A stretch of 64,000 bases of DNA, taken from NCBI RefSeq assembly GCF_018070325.1, contig NZ_JAGPXY010000024.1, positions 26,952-90,951 of the forward strand. The letters run 5' to 3'. Origin of the DNA: Micromonospora sp. H61 (GTDB taxonomy: Bacteria > Actinomycetota > Actinomycetes > Mycobacteriales > Micromonosporaceae). Within the stretch, counting starts at the first letter, position 1, and every line of letters begins with the position of its first letter. The notes under the pieces were generated by a model. The model worked only from the letters and a program-made list of their open reading frames with translations. It searched no databases and was not told the origin of the DNA. A program made the position numbers and the translations under genes. This document shows, piece by piece, positions 32,351 through 41,939 of this stretch.

Positions 32351-32749
32351 TCAACGGTCCATCCCGGGAATCCGGTCGGACTCCGCCACCGTCGCTCGGA
32401 CCTTGCGCAGCGTGGCGTCGGGGGCACGAATCGCGGCGCGCCAGCGGTCCAGCGTCCGAGTGAGCACCCGGACCACGAACTGCAACTGGTTGACCTGCTC
32501 GCGGAGCATGCCCAGCTCGGACCGGGCGCTGAACGCCTCGCCCTCCAACTGGGTGATCCGCGTCTGCAACGGCTGCACGAGCGTGAGTGCGGCCTCGGTG
32601 AGCGTGTCGGCGGCATCGGCCTTGAACTTGCCGCGCTGCACCACGACGGTGGCGATGGCGGCCAGGCCGGTGCCTCCGCCGAGGATGCCGAGCACGCTGA
32701 GCGCCACCTGCACCCAATGCGGTGCAGCCGGCGCGGGTGCGGTAATCAC
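32351..32749 (-). CDS. Small membrane protein with C-terminal coiled coil
   Basis: A 132-residue protein with one N-terminal membrane span (VALSVLGILGGGTGLAAIAT, residues about 14-33) and a long helical, coiled-coil-like cytoplasmic region (LQTRITQLEGEAFSARSEL, then REQVNQLQFVVRVLTRTL). Its ATG overlaps the stop of the 149-residue membrane protein encoded just upstream (ATGA at 32746-32749), so the two are made together. The pairing of a small multi-span protein with a single-span coiled-coil protein is reminiscent of phage lysis modules, but no lysin is nearby. Function unknown. Confidence 0.65.
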   Translation of the reverse strand: MITAPAPAAPHWVQVALSVLGILGGGTGLAAIATVVVQRGKFKADAADTLTEAALTLVQPLQTRITQLEGEAFSARSELGMLREQVNQLQFVVRVLTRTLDRWRAAIRAPDATLRKVRATVAESDRIPGMDR

Positions 32750-33195
32750 GTGACACCTGCCTGCAACTGTTCGTAGGTCACAAATTCACACGCTCGGGCC
32801 AGGCGACGCAGGTCGATGGCGATCTGCGCGGCCCGCCAGAGCGACCCGACCGTCACCGCCATCACGAACGACGTGGCGACGATGGAATTTCGACCCGACA
32901 TGGTCAACAGGGCCACCACGTACATGCCGGTGAGCGTGCCGAGCACCAGCACCGACGCGAGTTCGAGGCCGAGCCCGGTGGAGAGCCGGCCGGGCCAGAG
33001 GATGCCCAGTAGTCCACCCACGCCCACCGCGACCAGACCCAACTCCCAGGCGACCTGGATGGGATTCGGCATCGACGTCTGTACTGACGTCGGCCGGACG
33101 TCGAGGGCCATCATCAGAATGCCGCAGAGCGGTGCAGCGGCCAGGACAGCGATCTCGTACGGCTGGTGGCGGGATCGGATTCGTAGGTTTCCCAC
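32746..33195 (-). CDS. Small four-span membrane protein
   Basis: A 149-residue protein with four predicted spans: EIAVLAAAPLCGILMMAL, ELGLVAVGVGGLLGILW, ASVLVLGTLTGMYVVALLTM and VATSFVMAVTVGSLWRAA. Both ends are hydrophilic. GTG at complement 33193-33195 was chosen because AAGGAG lies five bases upstream; the longer frame has no ribosome site. Its stop overlaps the start of the coiled-coil membrane protein gene. Size and topology would suit a holin-like protein, but no sequence motif proves this. Confidence 0.6.
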   Translation of the reverse strand: MGNLRIRSRHQPYEIAVLAAAPLCGILMMALDVRPTSVQTSMPNPIQVAWELGLVAVGVGGLLGILWPGRLSTGLGLELASVLVLGTLTGMYVVALLTMSGRNSIVATSFVMAVTVGSLWRAAQIAIDLRRLARACEFVTYEQLQAGVT

Positions 33196-33562
33196 GGCAA
33201 CTCCTTGGTCGAGGACCGGCGTCCGGCAGCGCCCGGTGGACCAGTGCCGTTCGGTGGGTCGCGACTGTCGAGCTGCGGTCCGTGCGGCGAAGCCCAGTGG
33301 TGCGTTGCCTGTGGACGGTCGTTGGGCGAGAAGATGAAGCGACTCGACGTCGTTGGCTGCCGGTATCTGCCTGTGTATCACCGATGACCGGTTGCCGTCC
33401 ACCTCGTGTAACGTCGCATTACCGCAGGTCAGGACCCATTTCTGGACGGTTCTCGAGGCATGGGGCGGATGAGACGCGGCGACCCGGCCGCGCGGCCAGC
33501 CGGTGACGGCAAGTGTCGGATATCTTGCCCAGGGTGACAGCGGTGGCCGGGTCGCCGATCGA
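33196..33562. other. Intergenic stretch with no supported gene
   Basis: Upstream of the small membrane-protein pair and downstream of the reverse-strand hydrolase gene. No frame combines a start, ribosome site and codon bias. A short inverted repeat GTAA-N7-TTAC lies near 33410, in a less GC-rich stretch that may carry the membrane-protein promoter. Confidence 0.5.
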
Positions 33563-34441
33563 TCAACGGACGAGCAGGGCGCGCAACGCCCGGAGCACCT
33601 CCGCCGGGGCCTCCTCCGCCATGAAGTGTCCGCAGGTGACCGTCTGGTGGTCCAGGTCCGGCGCCCAGGCCCGCCACACCGCCGCCGCGTCGTAGCCCAG
33701 CGCCGCGCCCCAGTCCTGCTGGAGCACCGTCACCGGCATCCGCAGCCGGTTGCCGGCCGTCCGGTCGGCGGCGTCGTGGGTCACGTCGATCCCGGCGGAC
33801 GCCCGATAGTCGGCGACGATCGAGGGAACGGCGTCGCGGGACGCGCGCAGGTACGCGGCCCGCACCTCCGCCGGCAGGGCGCTCGGATCACGGGTCCAGA
33901 CGTCCAGGAAGTGACCGAAGAAGGCGTCCGGGCTGCCGGCGATCAGCTCTTCGGGCAGGCCGGACGGCTGCGCCATCAGATAGAGGTGAAACGCCACGGC
34001 GGCGCTGGCGCCGTGCAGCACGTCCCACATGTCCAGGGTGGGTAGCACGTCGAGCAGGGCCAGCTGACTGATCGCCGCCGGGTGGTCGAGGCCGGCGCGG
34101 AACGCGACCAGGGCGCCCCGGTCGTGCCCGGCCAACGCGAACCGATCGTGACCGAGCGCGCCGGCCAGCGTCACGATGTCGGCGGCCATTGTGCGCTTGG
34201 CGTACCCGGTGCCGTCGGTGTCGAGGGGCTTGTCGCTGTCGCCGTAGCCGCGCAGGTCGGGGCAGATGACCGTGTGGTCGGCGGCCAGATCGGCGGCGAC
34301 GTGCCGCCACATGAGGTGGGTCTGCGGAAAGCCGTGCAACAGCACGATCGCCGGCCCGGAGCCGCCCACGGCGGCGTTGAGCGTCACCCCGTCGGCGACG
34401 GTGACGCGTCGGTAGTCGAATCCGTTGATCTTCGGGTCCAC
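33563..34441 (-). CDS. Alpha/beta hydrolase, haloacetate dehalogenase-like
   Basis: A 292-residue hydrolase. The oxyanion HG motif is in AIVLLHGFPQTHLMWRHVA (residues about 32-50). The nucleophile is Asp in ALAGHDRGALVAFRAGLDHP, the GHDRGA form typical of fluoroacetate/haloacetate dehalogenases and epoxide hydrolases. A late His is in TVTCGHFMAEEAPAEVL. The family hydrolyses short halo-acids or epoxides through an ester intermediate on Asp. GTG at complement 34439-34441 is preceded by GGAAGG with a six-base gap. It stands alone, divergent from the decayed regulator gene. The substrate cannot be told without structure-level comparison. Confidence 0.85.
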   Translation of the reverse strand: MDPKINGFDYRRVTVADGVTLNAAVGGSGPAIVLLHGFPQTHLMWRHVAADLAADHTVICPDLRGYGDSDKPLDTDGTGYAKRTMAADIVTLAGALGHDRFALAGHDRGALVAFRAGLDHPAAISQLALLDVLPTLDMWDVLHGASAAVAFHLYLMAQPSGLPEELIAGSPDAFFGHFLDVWTRDPSALPAEVRAAYLRASRDAVPSIVADYRASAGIDVTHDAADRTAGNRLRMPVTVLQQDWGAALGYDAAAVWRAWAPDLDHQTVTCGHFMAEEAPAEVLRALRALLVR

Positions 34442-34579
34442 GGGGAACCTTCCTGGTGAGCAGTGCTGGCGGGGGCGGTGGCCCGTCGCCGTCGTACCTC
34501 ACCGAGCCTGCCCGGAGGTGATCAGCAGCCGGTCAGCGTCGGATCAGTGCCGGCCGGGCCGCGGGCCTAGATTGGTGCC

Positions 34580-37070
34580 ATGACCAGGCAGCTGACGGCG
34601 CCCGTCGCGGTGACCTTCGGCGTACTCGGGCCGGTGACCGCCGCGACCGAGCGCGGCCCGGTCCCGCTGCGGGGACACCGGCAGCGCCTGGTGCTGGGCC
34701 GGCTGCTGATCGCCCACGGTCGGGTGGTGCCGGTGGATCGTCTCGTCGACGACCTGTGGGAGGTAGCGCCCGACGGCGCGGTGGGTGCGATCCGGACCTT
34801 CGTCGCCGACCTGCGCCGGGCCCCCCGCCCCCGCCGCCGGCGCCGCCGACCCGGAAGATGGTTCGACTGGCGGTGCGGTCGACCCCGCCACCGGGCGGTT
34901 CCGTCGCCACCGCGCCGTGGCCTCGCTGATCGCGGCGGTCGCCGACCGGGAGCCGGTCCTGCTGGTCCTCGACGACCTGCACCGCGCCGACGGTGACACC
35001 CTGGACCTGCTGACCGCACTGCTCACCGGCCCACAGCCGGCCAGCGGGCCGGTGCTGATCCTCGCCACCTACCGGGCCACCGAGATCAGCCCGGAGCTGA
35101 CCGCCACCCTGGCCCGCGCCGCCGGGCTGGAGCCGGTCCGCGAGTATCTCGCCGGCCTGCCCGCGTCGGCGACCGGCGAGCTGGCCGGCGCCATCGTCGG
35201 GGCGGAACTGGACCCGGCCACCGCCCGGTCGATCCACCAGCGCAGCGGCGGTAACCCGTTCTTCGTCCGCGAGCTGGCCCAGCTGTACGCGAGCACGGGG
35301 CAGGCGGGGTTGGCCGCCGTGCCGCCCGGGGTCCGCGACGTGATCCGGCACCGGTTGGCGCAGCTACCCGCCTCGACCCGTACCGTGCTGCGGCAGGCGG
35401 CAGTGCTCGGCCGGGACCTCGACCCGGACGTGCTGGGCGTGTTGGCCGGTGACCCGACGACAGCGCTGGACGCCGTGGACCGCGCACTGGCGGCCGGGTT
35501 CCTCACCGAACGGGAGTCCGACGGGCGGCTGCGCTTCACCCACATCCTGGTCCGCGACACGCTCTACGCCGACCTGTCCGCGCCGCGCCGCGCCGCCTGG
35601 CACGCGGCCGTCGCCGAGGTGCTGCGACAGCGGGAACCCGTCGAGCCGGCGGCCCTCGCGTACCACCTGCTGCGCGCCGGCGGGCCGGTCCACGCCGCCG
35701 AGGCGTCGACGTACGCCCAGGTGGCGGCCGAGCGGGCCGAACGGGGCGGCAACCCCCACGAGGCGGCCCGCCTGTGGGGCCAGGCGATCGAGGCGTACGA
35801 CCGCGCTGGCGGGGTCGCGCCGCGTGGACGGGTGACCGCGCTGCTCGGCCTGGGACGAGCGCTGGCCGTGACGGGCCGGCTGGCCGAGGCGCGGCTACGG
35901 CGTGCCGAGGCGATCACCGTCGCCGAGTCCACCGGCGACCCCCTCCTGATCCAGGAGGCCCTGGCTGGCTTCGACGTGCCCGCCAGTTGGACGCGCAACG
36001 ACGACGATTTGCTCTCCGGGCACATCGTCCGAGCCGCCGAACACGCCCTGACCGCCCTCGGCCCGGTCGGCTCGGCGCAGCGCAGCCGGCTGCTGAGCAC
36101 CCTCGCGCTGGAGCTGCGCGGCACCACCACCGATCGTGGACGCCGCGCCGCCGCCGAGGCCGAGACAATCGCCCGCGACATCGGCGATCCCGGGCTGTTG
36201 GCCTTCGCGCTCAACGCCCGCTTCATGCACGCCTTCCACAGCGTGGGTCTGGCCGACGCGCGGGCCCGGATCGGCCTCGAACTGGTCGACCTGGCTGCCC
36301 GGCACCACCTGGTGACCTTTGAGGTGCTCGGCCACCTCGTCCTGGTCCAGGCCAACTGTGCGCTGGCCGACCGGCCCGCCGCCGACGAGCACGCCCGCGC
36401 CGCCGACCGCCTCGCCGAACGGTACGAGCTGCCGTTGGTCGGTGTCTTCACCCGGTGGTACGCCGCGCTGCGGCTGGCCCTCGACGGTCAGTCGGACGCG
36501 GCGGCGCAGGCGTACCGCTCGGCTGCCGACCGGGTGAGCGCCGACGGCATGCCGGGGCTGACCCAGGGGTTGCTCCCGCTGGCCCTGCTCGGCCTGCGAC
36601 TGGCCGACACCGTCAGCAACGACTCACTGGTAGGTGACGCCCGGCGGGTCCCCGGTGGGCAACCGATTCCCGGGCCGGACGACGAGGACTGGGCGCGGCT
36701 GGACTGGGGCCCGCACGAGCCCTGGGTCCGACCACTGCTGCTCGCCGCCGCCGGCGACCGCAGTGCCACCCGGGCGGCGCTGCGGGCCCTGCCGGACGGG
36801 CCGCACGACCTGCTGCGGGAGGTGCGGCTCTGCCTCACCGCTCGGGCGGCGCTCGCCATCGGCGACCGGCCGACCATGGAACGCGTCGCCGCCGCGCTCC
36901 GCCCGGCCGCCGCCGAACTGGCAGCCGGCAGCGGGGTGATCACCATCGGTCCGGTGGCCGGGCATCTCGCGGATCTGGCCGCTGCGCTGGGCCGCGACGA
37001 GGAAGCCGCCGCGTACCGCCGTACCGCCCGGGTGCTCACCGCACGTGTCCGCGGCGACGACCCAACCTGA
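34580..37070 (+). pseudogene. Frameshifted, internally deleted SARP/AAA-type transcriptional activator
   Basis: Frame one starts at ATG 34580 and encodes an OmpR-like winged helix of SARP regulators (VTFGVLGPVTAATERG, HGRVVPVDRLVDDLW, then GAIRTFVADLRRA), ending about 34810. The remaining homology continues in another frame from about 34870 (RFRRHRAVASLIAAVADREP, then LLVLDDLHRADGDTLDLL, a Walker B) to 37070. It contains the AAA lid (QRSGGNPFFVRELAQLYAS) and an alpha-helical repeat region. The bacterial transcriptional activation domain and the Walker A motif are missing between the two parts. The junction is a run of C/G triplets (34806-34850). The gene therefore appears inactivated by deletion plus frameshift. 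The downstream frame is still intact and could be expressed alone; an assembly error is the main alternative. Confidence 0.75.
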
Positions 37071-37275
37071 GCGCCGTCGGGCGCACGGCGGAACCACGAC
37101 CCATGCGGAGAGGTATCGCGTAGCTCTCCGGTTCCCCTTCTGGTGCCACACGACACTGCCCCCGCGCTCGGGCTGCCCGGCGACTTGCCGGTTTCCGCCG
37201 GAACCCACCGGCGGGTGCGGTCAGATGGAACCACCGGCGCGTCCACCGTCGGCCATGGTCCGAGGGGGTGTACGC

Positions 37276-38850
37276 GTGGAGGCGCTCATCCTGATCGTGG
37301 TGCTCGGCGTCACCGTCCTCGTCGGCACTACCCTCGGCGGCCGGTACCGGGTCGCCCCGCCGGTTCTGCTCATCGCGTTGGGCGTACTGCTCGGGCTCAC
37401 GCCGCCGCTGTCCGAGGTCACCCTGGAACCCGACCTGGTCCTGCTGATCTTCCTGCCGGCGATCCTGTACCGGGAGAGCCTCACCATCAGCCTGCGCGAG
37501 ATCCGGGCCAACCTGCCGGTGATCGGGCTGCTCGCCGTGGTGCTGGTGGTGCTCACCATGGTCACTGTGTCGTTCGCCGCGCAGGCGCTCGGCGTGAACC
37601 CCGCCGCCGCCTGGGTGCTCGGCGCGGTCCTCGCGCCGACCGACGCCGCCGCGGTCACCGGCCTGGCCAAGCGGCTGCCCCGGAAGCTGCTCACCACCCT
37701 GCACGCGGAGAGCCTGATCAACGACGGCACCGCGCTGGTGGTCTTCGCGGTGGCCGTGGCTCTGCTCAGCCACAGCGACGAGCCGGGCGTGCTGGGTGTC
37801 GGCGAGGAGTTCGTCGGCGCCAGCGTCGGCGGCGTGGTCGCCGGTCTGCTGGTGGGGGCCGCCGTGGTGCTGATCCGCAAGCGGCTCGACGATCCGCTGC
37901 GCGAGGGCGCACTCAGCGTGCTGACCCCGTTCGGCGCCTTCCTGCTCGCCGACTCTGTGCACGCCAGCGGTGTGCTGGCGGTGGTGGTCGCCGGCCTGGT
38001 GCTGGCCTACGCCGGCCCACGGGTGATCCGCGCCCGGTCCCGGGTGCTGGCGTACGCGTTCTGGGACCTGACCACGTTCCTGATCAACGGCGGGTTGTTC
38101 GTCCTGCTCGGCACGCAGATTCCCCGGTCGGTGCGGAGCATCACCAGCACCTCGCCCGGGCGGGCTCTGGTGATCGTGCTGGTGGTCACCCTGGTCGTGA
38201 TCGGCACCCGGCTGCTCTTCATCTACCTGACCGCGCAGTCGGCGCGGCTGCGGCGCCGCCGGATGGTGGACCCGAGCCAGGGACCGTCCGCCTGGCGGGT
38301 GGGGACCGTCGCGGGCTGGTCCGGTTTCCGGGGCGCGGTGTCGTTGGCCGCCGCCCTGGCCGTCCCGACGGTGATGGTCGATGGTCAACCGGTGGTCGAA
38401 CGCGATCTGATCATCTTCGTCACCGCGCTGGTGATCGTGCTGATCATGCTGCTTCAGGGCACCACCCTGCCGTTGGTGGTGCGCTGGGCCGGGCTGAGCG
38501 GCGACCCGCAACGCGTCGACGAGGCCCGCAACGCCCGGCGGCGGGCCACCGAGGTGGGCCTGGCCGCTCTTCCCCAGGTCGCCGCGGAGATCGGTGCCCA
38601 GGATGAATCGGTGCGCCGGCTGGAGGCCGAGTACCGGCGGCATCTGGAGGACCTCGACGAGAGCTGTGGGAACACCGCCGAGGAGCGCCGGCTGGAACGC
38701 CGACTGCGCCTCGGCGTCCTCGCCCACAAGAGGCGGGAGGTCACCCGGCTGCGCGACAACCGGGAGATCGACGACCTGGTGCTCCAGGAACTCCAGGCCG
38801 CGTTGGACAACGAGGAGATCCGGCTGCTGGGGCGCGGGCCCAACGAGTGA
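37276..38850 (+). CDS. Na+/H+ antiporter of the CPA1 (NhaP/NhaG) family
   Basis: A 524-residue transporter. The first ~400 residues have about 12 spans, including APTDAAAVTGLAKRLPRKLL with the ion-binding Asp pair region and LHAESLINDGTALVVFAVAV, the characteristic ESLxNDGT motif. GWSGFRGAVSLAAALAVPT near residue 350 is the second diagnostic block. A charged, helical C-terminal tail of about 110 residues (RRLEAEYRRHLEDLDE, KRREVTRLRDNREID) lies in the cytoplasm and may regulate activity. GTG at 37276 follows GAGGGGG by seven bases; ATG 37255 is an alternative. It likely extrudes Na+ in exchange for protons. A 205-bp leader with several GC-rich hairpins precedes it. Confidence 0.9.
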   Translation: MEALILIVVLGVTVLVGTTLGGRYRVAPPVLLIALGVLLGLTPPLSEVTLEPDLVLLIFLPAILYRESLTISLREIRANLPVIGLLAVVLVVLTMVTVSFAAQALGVNPAAAWVLGAVLAPTDAAAVTGLAKRLPRKLLTTLHAESLINDGTALVVFAVAVALLSHSDEPGVLGVGEEFVGASVGGVVAGLLVGAAVVLIRKRLDDPLREGALSVLTPFGAFLLADSVHASGVLAVVVAGLVLAYAGPRVIRARSRVLAYAFWDLTTFLINGGLFVLLGTQIPRSVRSITSTSPGRALVIVLVVTLVVIGTRLLFIYLTAQSARLRRRRMVDPSQGPSAWRVGTVAGWSGFRGAVSLAAALAVPTVMVDGQPVVERDLIIFVTALVIVLIMLLQGTTLPLVVRWAGLSGDPQRVDEARNARRRATEVGLAALPQVAAEIGAQDESVRRLEAEYRRHLEDLDESCGNTAEERRLERRLRLGVLAHKRREVTRLRDNREIDDLVLQELQAALDNEEIRLLGRGPNE

Positions 38851-38875
38851 TCGTCGGCGGCCGTCCGACCAGGGC

Positions 38876-39619
38876 TCAGAGCACCTGGTCGAGGAACCGG
38901 CGAAGCCGCGGATGCTCGGCCCGCTCGAAGATCGCCTCGGGTGGGCCGGCCTCCAGTACCACCCCCCGGTCCATGAAGGCGACCGTGTCGGCGACCTGCC
39001 GGGCGAAGCCCATCTCGTGGGTCACCACCACCATGGTCATGCCGGCGGCGGACAGGTCGGCCATCACCCCGAGGACGCCCTTGACCAACTCCGGGTCGAG
39101 CGCCGAGGTGGCCTCGTCGAAGAGCATCACCTCGGGCCGCAGCGCCAGCGCGCGGGCGATCGCCACCCGCTGCTGTTGACCGCCGGAAAGCTGCGCCGGC
39201 CGGGAGTTCGCCTTGCCGGCCAGCCCCACCAACTCCAACTGGGCCCGGGCGACGCTCTCCGCCTCGTCCGCACCGAGCTTGCGCAGCCGGCGCAGCGCCA
39301 GCGTGACGTTGCGCAGCACGCTCATGTGCGGGAAGAGGTTGAACTGCTGGAACACCATGCCCACCCGCTGCCGCAGCGCGTCCGGGTCGTCGCCCAGCAC
39401 GCTGCGCCCGTCCAGCAGCACGTCGCCCCGGTCCGGTTCGATCAGCCGGTTGATGGTGCGCAGCAGGGTGGACTTGCCCGACCCGGACGGCCCGATGACG
39501 CAGGCCGTCGCGCCCCGGGGCACCGAGAGGTCGACGCCGCGCAGCACCCGGTTCGGCCCGAAGGCGAGGTGCACGTCGCGTACGTCGAGGCTGACCGAGG
39601 TCGTCGTGGTGGCGGTCAT
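38876..39619 (-). CDS. Polar amino-acid ABC transporter ATP-binding protein
   Basis: A 247-residue ATPase of the GlnQ/HisP type. Walker A is [14 protein letters not shown], the signature is [16 protein letters not shown], Walker B is [13 protein letters not shown], and the H-loop is [15 protein letters not shown]. Start at complement 39617-39619 ([20 protein letters not shown]) with GGAGA upstream; it overlaps the permease stop by four bases. It is the last gene of the SAM-riboswitch-controlled importer operon and ends 25 bp from the convergent antiporter gene. Confidence 0.92.
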   Translation of the reverse strand: MTATTTTSVSLDVRDVHLAFGPNRVLRGVDLSVPRGATACVIGPSGSGKSTLLRTINRLIEPDRGDVLLDGRSVLGDDPDALRQRVGMVFQQFNLFPHMSVLRNVTLALRRLRKLGADEAESVARAQLELVGLAGKANSRPAQLSGGQQQRVAIARALALRPEVMLFDEATSALDPELVKGVLGVMADLSAAGMTMVVVTHEMGFARQVADTVAFMDRGVVLEAGPPEAIFERAEHPRLRRFLDQVL

Positions 39620-40392
39620 CGCCGATCTCCTTCCGTCGCGGCGTACGACGTGACGTCGTCGTCGTCCTCTTCGGTCGACGCGGTGGCCGGCCGGCCGTTG
39701 CGCAGCCGCCTGTCGATCCAGTTGACGACGTGCGTCAGCGGGACGGTCAACGCCAGGTAGCAGAGCCCCGCCAGCAGCAGGGCCGACTCGTTGCCGGTGG
39801 TGGCCGCGTAGTCCTGCCCGATCCGGAACAGCTCCCGCTGGCTGGCCACCAGGCCGAGGAAGTAGACAAGGCTGGAGTCCTTGATCAGCGCGATGAGCTG
39901 GTTCACCCAGGCCGGCAACACCCGCCGGATGCCCTGCGGAATGATCACCAGCCGCATCGCGTCGGCCCAGGAGAAGCCGAGCGCCCGGGCGCCCTCCAAC
40001 TGGGCGGCCTCCACGGACTGGATGCCCGAGCGGAAGATCTCCCCGATGTACGCGGCGGCGATGAGCGACAGCGCCAGGATGCCCAACGGGTAGGGATCGG
40101 GCCCCCAGACCTGCATGCCCAGCGGGGCCAGCCCGACGCCGATCAGCAGGATCGTCGCCGCGGCCGGCAGCCCTCGGAACACGTCGGTGTAGACCCGCGC
40201 CGGCCAGCGCAGCCAGCGGCTGCGGGAGATCCCGGCGACGGCCAGCAGCAGGCCCAGCACCGAGCCGAGCAGGGCGGCGGAGACCGCCAGGATCAGCGTG
40301 TTGGGCAACCCGACGGTCAGCATCTCGGGCAGCGCCTCGCGCATGGCGTCCCAGTCGAAGAAGGTCTCCCACAGGGTGCTCAACGGATCCAT
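39616..40392 (-). CDS. Polar amino-acid ABC transporter permease
   Basis: A 258-residue permease of the HisM/GlnP family with five spans. Visible: [20 protein letters not shown] near the N-terminus and the coupling-helix EAA motif ([20 protein letters not shown], then [20 protein letters not shown]). It overlaps the ATPase gene by four bases and lies 39 bp after the binding-protein gene. It forms the membrane channel, probably as a homodimer because only one permease gene is present. Confidence 0.92.
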   Translation of the reverse strand: MDPLSTLWETFFDWDAMREALPEMLTVGLPNTLILAVSAALLGSVLGLLLAVAGISRSRWLRWPARVYTDVFRGLPAAATILLIGVGLAPLGMQVWGPDPYPLGILALSLIAAAYIGEIFRSGIQSVEAAQLEGARALGFSWADAMRLVIIPQGIRRVLPAWVNQLIALIKDSSLVYFLGLVASQRELFRIGQDYAATTGNESALLLAGLCYLALTVPLTHVVNWIDRRLRNGRPATASTEEDDDDVTSYAATEGDRR

Positions 40393-40431
40393 CGGTCGCT
40401 CCTCCTACCGCCCCGCTCGCTCGTCACCGGT

Positions 40432-41328
40432 TCAGGACGCGGTCGACGCGGACGCCGACGGACCCGTCGGCACAGCCGACACCGACGCGGACGGGGCCTT
40501 CACAGTGCCGCTGCCCGGCGTGAAGTCCGCCGGGATCGGCCGGCCCGGGTAGTACTGCGCCTGCAACCTGCTCCAGGTGCCATCGGCGATGACCTCGTCG
40601 AGGCCCTTGTTCAGCGCCTCGCGCAGCTTGTCGTTGCCCTTGGCCACGGCGTACGCGGTCGGTGCCGGGCTGAGCTGCTTGGCCGCCACGGTGATCTTGC
40701 CGTTGCTGTCGGTGGCCGACTTCTCGCCGATCTCCGCCGGGGCGATCCAGGCGTCGGCGGTGCCGGCCTTGAGCTGGTTGATCGCACCGTTGTAGTCGGG
40801 CACCCGCACCGGGTCGAGCTGCTTGCCGGTGGCGTAGTCGTCCTGGACGGTGCCCTGCACCACCACTACCCGCTTGCCGGCGAGCTGGTCGAAGCCGGTG
40901 ATCGGCGAGCCGGCCGGGACGTCCAGGCCGAAGTAGCCGAAGTCGTAGCCGTCGCCGAAGTCGACTGTCTTCTTGCGGGCCTCGGTGATGGTGATCGAGG
41001 AGCTGCCCACGTCGAACTTGCGGTTGTTGACCTGGCTGAGCAGCGCGGAGAAGTCGGTGCCGACGAACTCGACAGTGAGGCCGAGCTTGCCGGCCACGGC
41101 GGTCAGCAGGTCGTTGTCGAAGCCGGTGAACTTGCCGTCCTTGAGGTACACGTTCGGCGGCGCGTCGGTCAGCGTTCCGGCGCGCAGCACACCCGCCTGG
41201 GCCAGGCCGTACGGGTTGGCGGTGGCGTCGGACGAGCTGTCGTCGCCGCAGGCGGTCAGGGCGGTGGCGGCCAGGATCGTGGCCGCGCCCAGGGCGGCGG
41301 CGCGGGTCAGGGCAGGAAGGAATCGCAC
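40432..41328 (-). CDS. Amino-acid ABC transporter substrate-binding lipoprotein
   Basis: A 298-residue family 3 solute-binding protein. The signal MRFLPALTRAAALGAATILA ends in the lipobox ALTAC (Cys about residue 27). The binding core has GKFTGFDNDLLTAVAGKLGL and FDVGSSSITITEARKKTVDF, typical of HisJ/FliY-type proteins that bind amino acids including cystine. The C-terminus is an unusual Ser/Ala/Pro-rich tail (SASVSAVPTGPSASASTAS). GTG start at complement 41326-41328 with GGAG six bases upstream. The 5' leader carries a SAM-IV riboswitch and a leader peptide, so a sulfur amino acid such as methionine or cystine is the inferred cargo. Confidence 0.9.
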   Translation of the reverse strand: MRFLPALTRAAALGAATILAATALTACGDDSSSDATANPYGLAQAGVLRAGTLTDAPPNVYLKDGKFTGFDNDLLTAVAGKLGLTVEFVGTDFSALLSQVNNRKFDVGSSSITITEARKKTVDFGDGYDFGYFGLDVPAGSPITGFDQLAGKRVVVVQGTVQDDYATGKQLDPVRVPDYNGAINQLKAGTADAWIAPAEIGEKSATDSNGKITVAAKQLSPAPTAYAVAKGNDKLREALNKGLDEVIADGTWSRLQAQYYPGRPIPADFTPGSGTVKAPSASVSAVPTGPSASASTAS

Positions 41329-41427
41329 TGGTGTCTCCGAAGGGTGGTGTCTCGGCGCGCACGGACGTGCGCCACCGACGGCGCGCCCGATGGGCGTACC
41401 GGTGGAAAGGAGCTTGGGAAGAGGGTG

Positions 41428-41565
41428 CTAGAGCGCGATGCCGCGACAGGCGGCGCTGCACATTCGCATCATGTCCACGTGCCGTCGCCGGATCAGTGCG
41501 GGCGAGGGTCGACCGGTGCGGGAGTCCGCGACGTCGGTCGGTGGGGTGGTGCTGAGGATGCGCAT
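41428..41565 (-). CDS. Putative Cys-containing leader peptide in the SAM-riboswitch operon
   Basis: A 45-residue peptide starting MRILSTTPPTDVADSRTGRP and ending RRRHVDMMRMCSAACRGIAL, read from ATG at complement 41563-41565 with GGGAG four bases upstream. The C-terminal RHVDxxRxCSAxC pattern is that of the actinobacterial putative leader peptides found ahead of sulfur and cysteine genes. It lies between the SAM-IV aptamer and the binding-protein gene, in the same transcript. Two Cys codons near its end suggest ribosome-mediated attenuation responding to cysteine supply; that mechanism is inferred. It is unlikely to be a stable functional protein. Confidence 0.75.
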   Translation of the reverse strand: MRILSTTPPTDVADSRTGRPSPALIRRRHVDMMRMCSAACRGIAL

Positions 41566-41597
41566 GGTTCTCCCGGGTCTGTGCTGACCTGGGTGCC

Positions 41598-41711
41598 AGG
41601 CCACGCTTGCACCGACGTCCTGCCGGTGCCTGGTCTTCACCCGGGGCACCCCACCGCGGAGGAGGGTTGCCGGCCAGCGAGCCGGGGCTTCGCGCTGGCG
41701 CTCATGACCTG
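41598..41711 (-). promoter_or_regulatory. SAM-IV riboswitch
   Basis: The reverse-strand RNA contains the core of the actinobacterial SAM-IV aptamer in order: GGTCATGAG (41701-41709), GCTGGCCGGCAACCC (41664-41678), GGTGGGGTGCCCCGGGTGA (41637-41655), closing GACC, and a distal hairpin CACCG...CGGTG followed by CAAGCG. This agrees closely with the well-known mycobacterial SAM-IV sequence. It binds S-adenosylmethionine and switches downstream genes off when SAM is plentiful. A -10-like TAGCCT lies just upstream (complement 41717-41722). Controlled genes: leader peptide and the amino-acid importer. Confidence 0.88.
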
Positions 41712-41939
41712 CGCCGAGGCTAACAGCAGGAACGGGTGGATCGTCCAGTCGATATGACCACGCTCACGGTGCTCGCGTCCCCCGTCATCCCGCCCACGGT
41801 CACCGTGGGTATCCGCCCGACCGGTCGCCCCGTCCGCCGGTGTGGAACCCAGCCGACGCCACTGCCGGTTTCAGGGCAGAGGACACGGGGAAGCAGCGCC
41901 CCGGGCTGGCTGGAACGGCACCGGGGGAGGGGACAGGGC

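Noticed and set aside
34580..34996. Programmed ribosomal frameshift in the SARP-like gene
   Set aside because: Not only the frame but also the activation domain and Walker A motif are missing, which a programmed frameshift would not explain.
37036..38727. A 563-codon reverse frame opposite the Na+/H+ antiporter
   Set aside because: Composition typical of an antisense frame in GC-rich DNA; the forward gene has unmistakable family motifs.
41712..41939. Mg2+ riboswitch (M-box) upstream of corA
   Set aside because: None of the conserved M-box segments was found in this gap.
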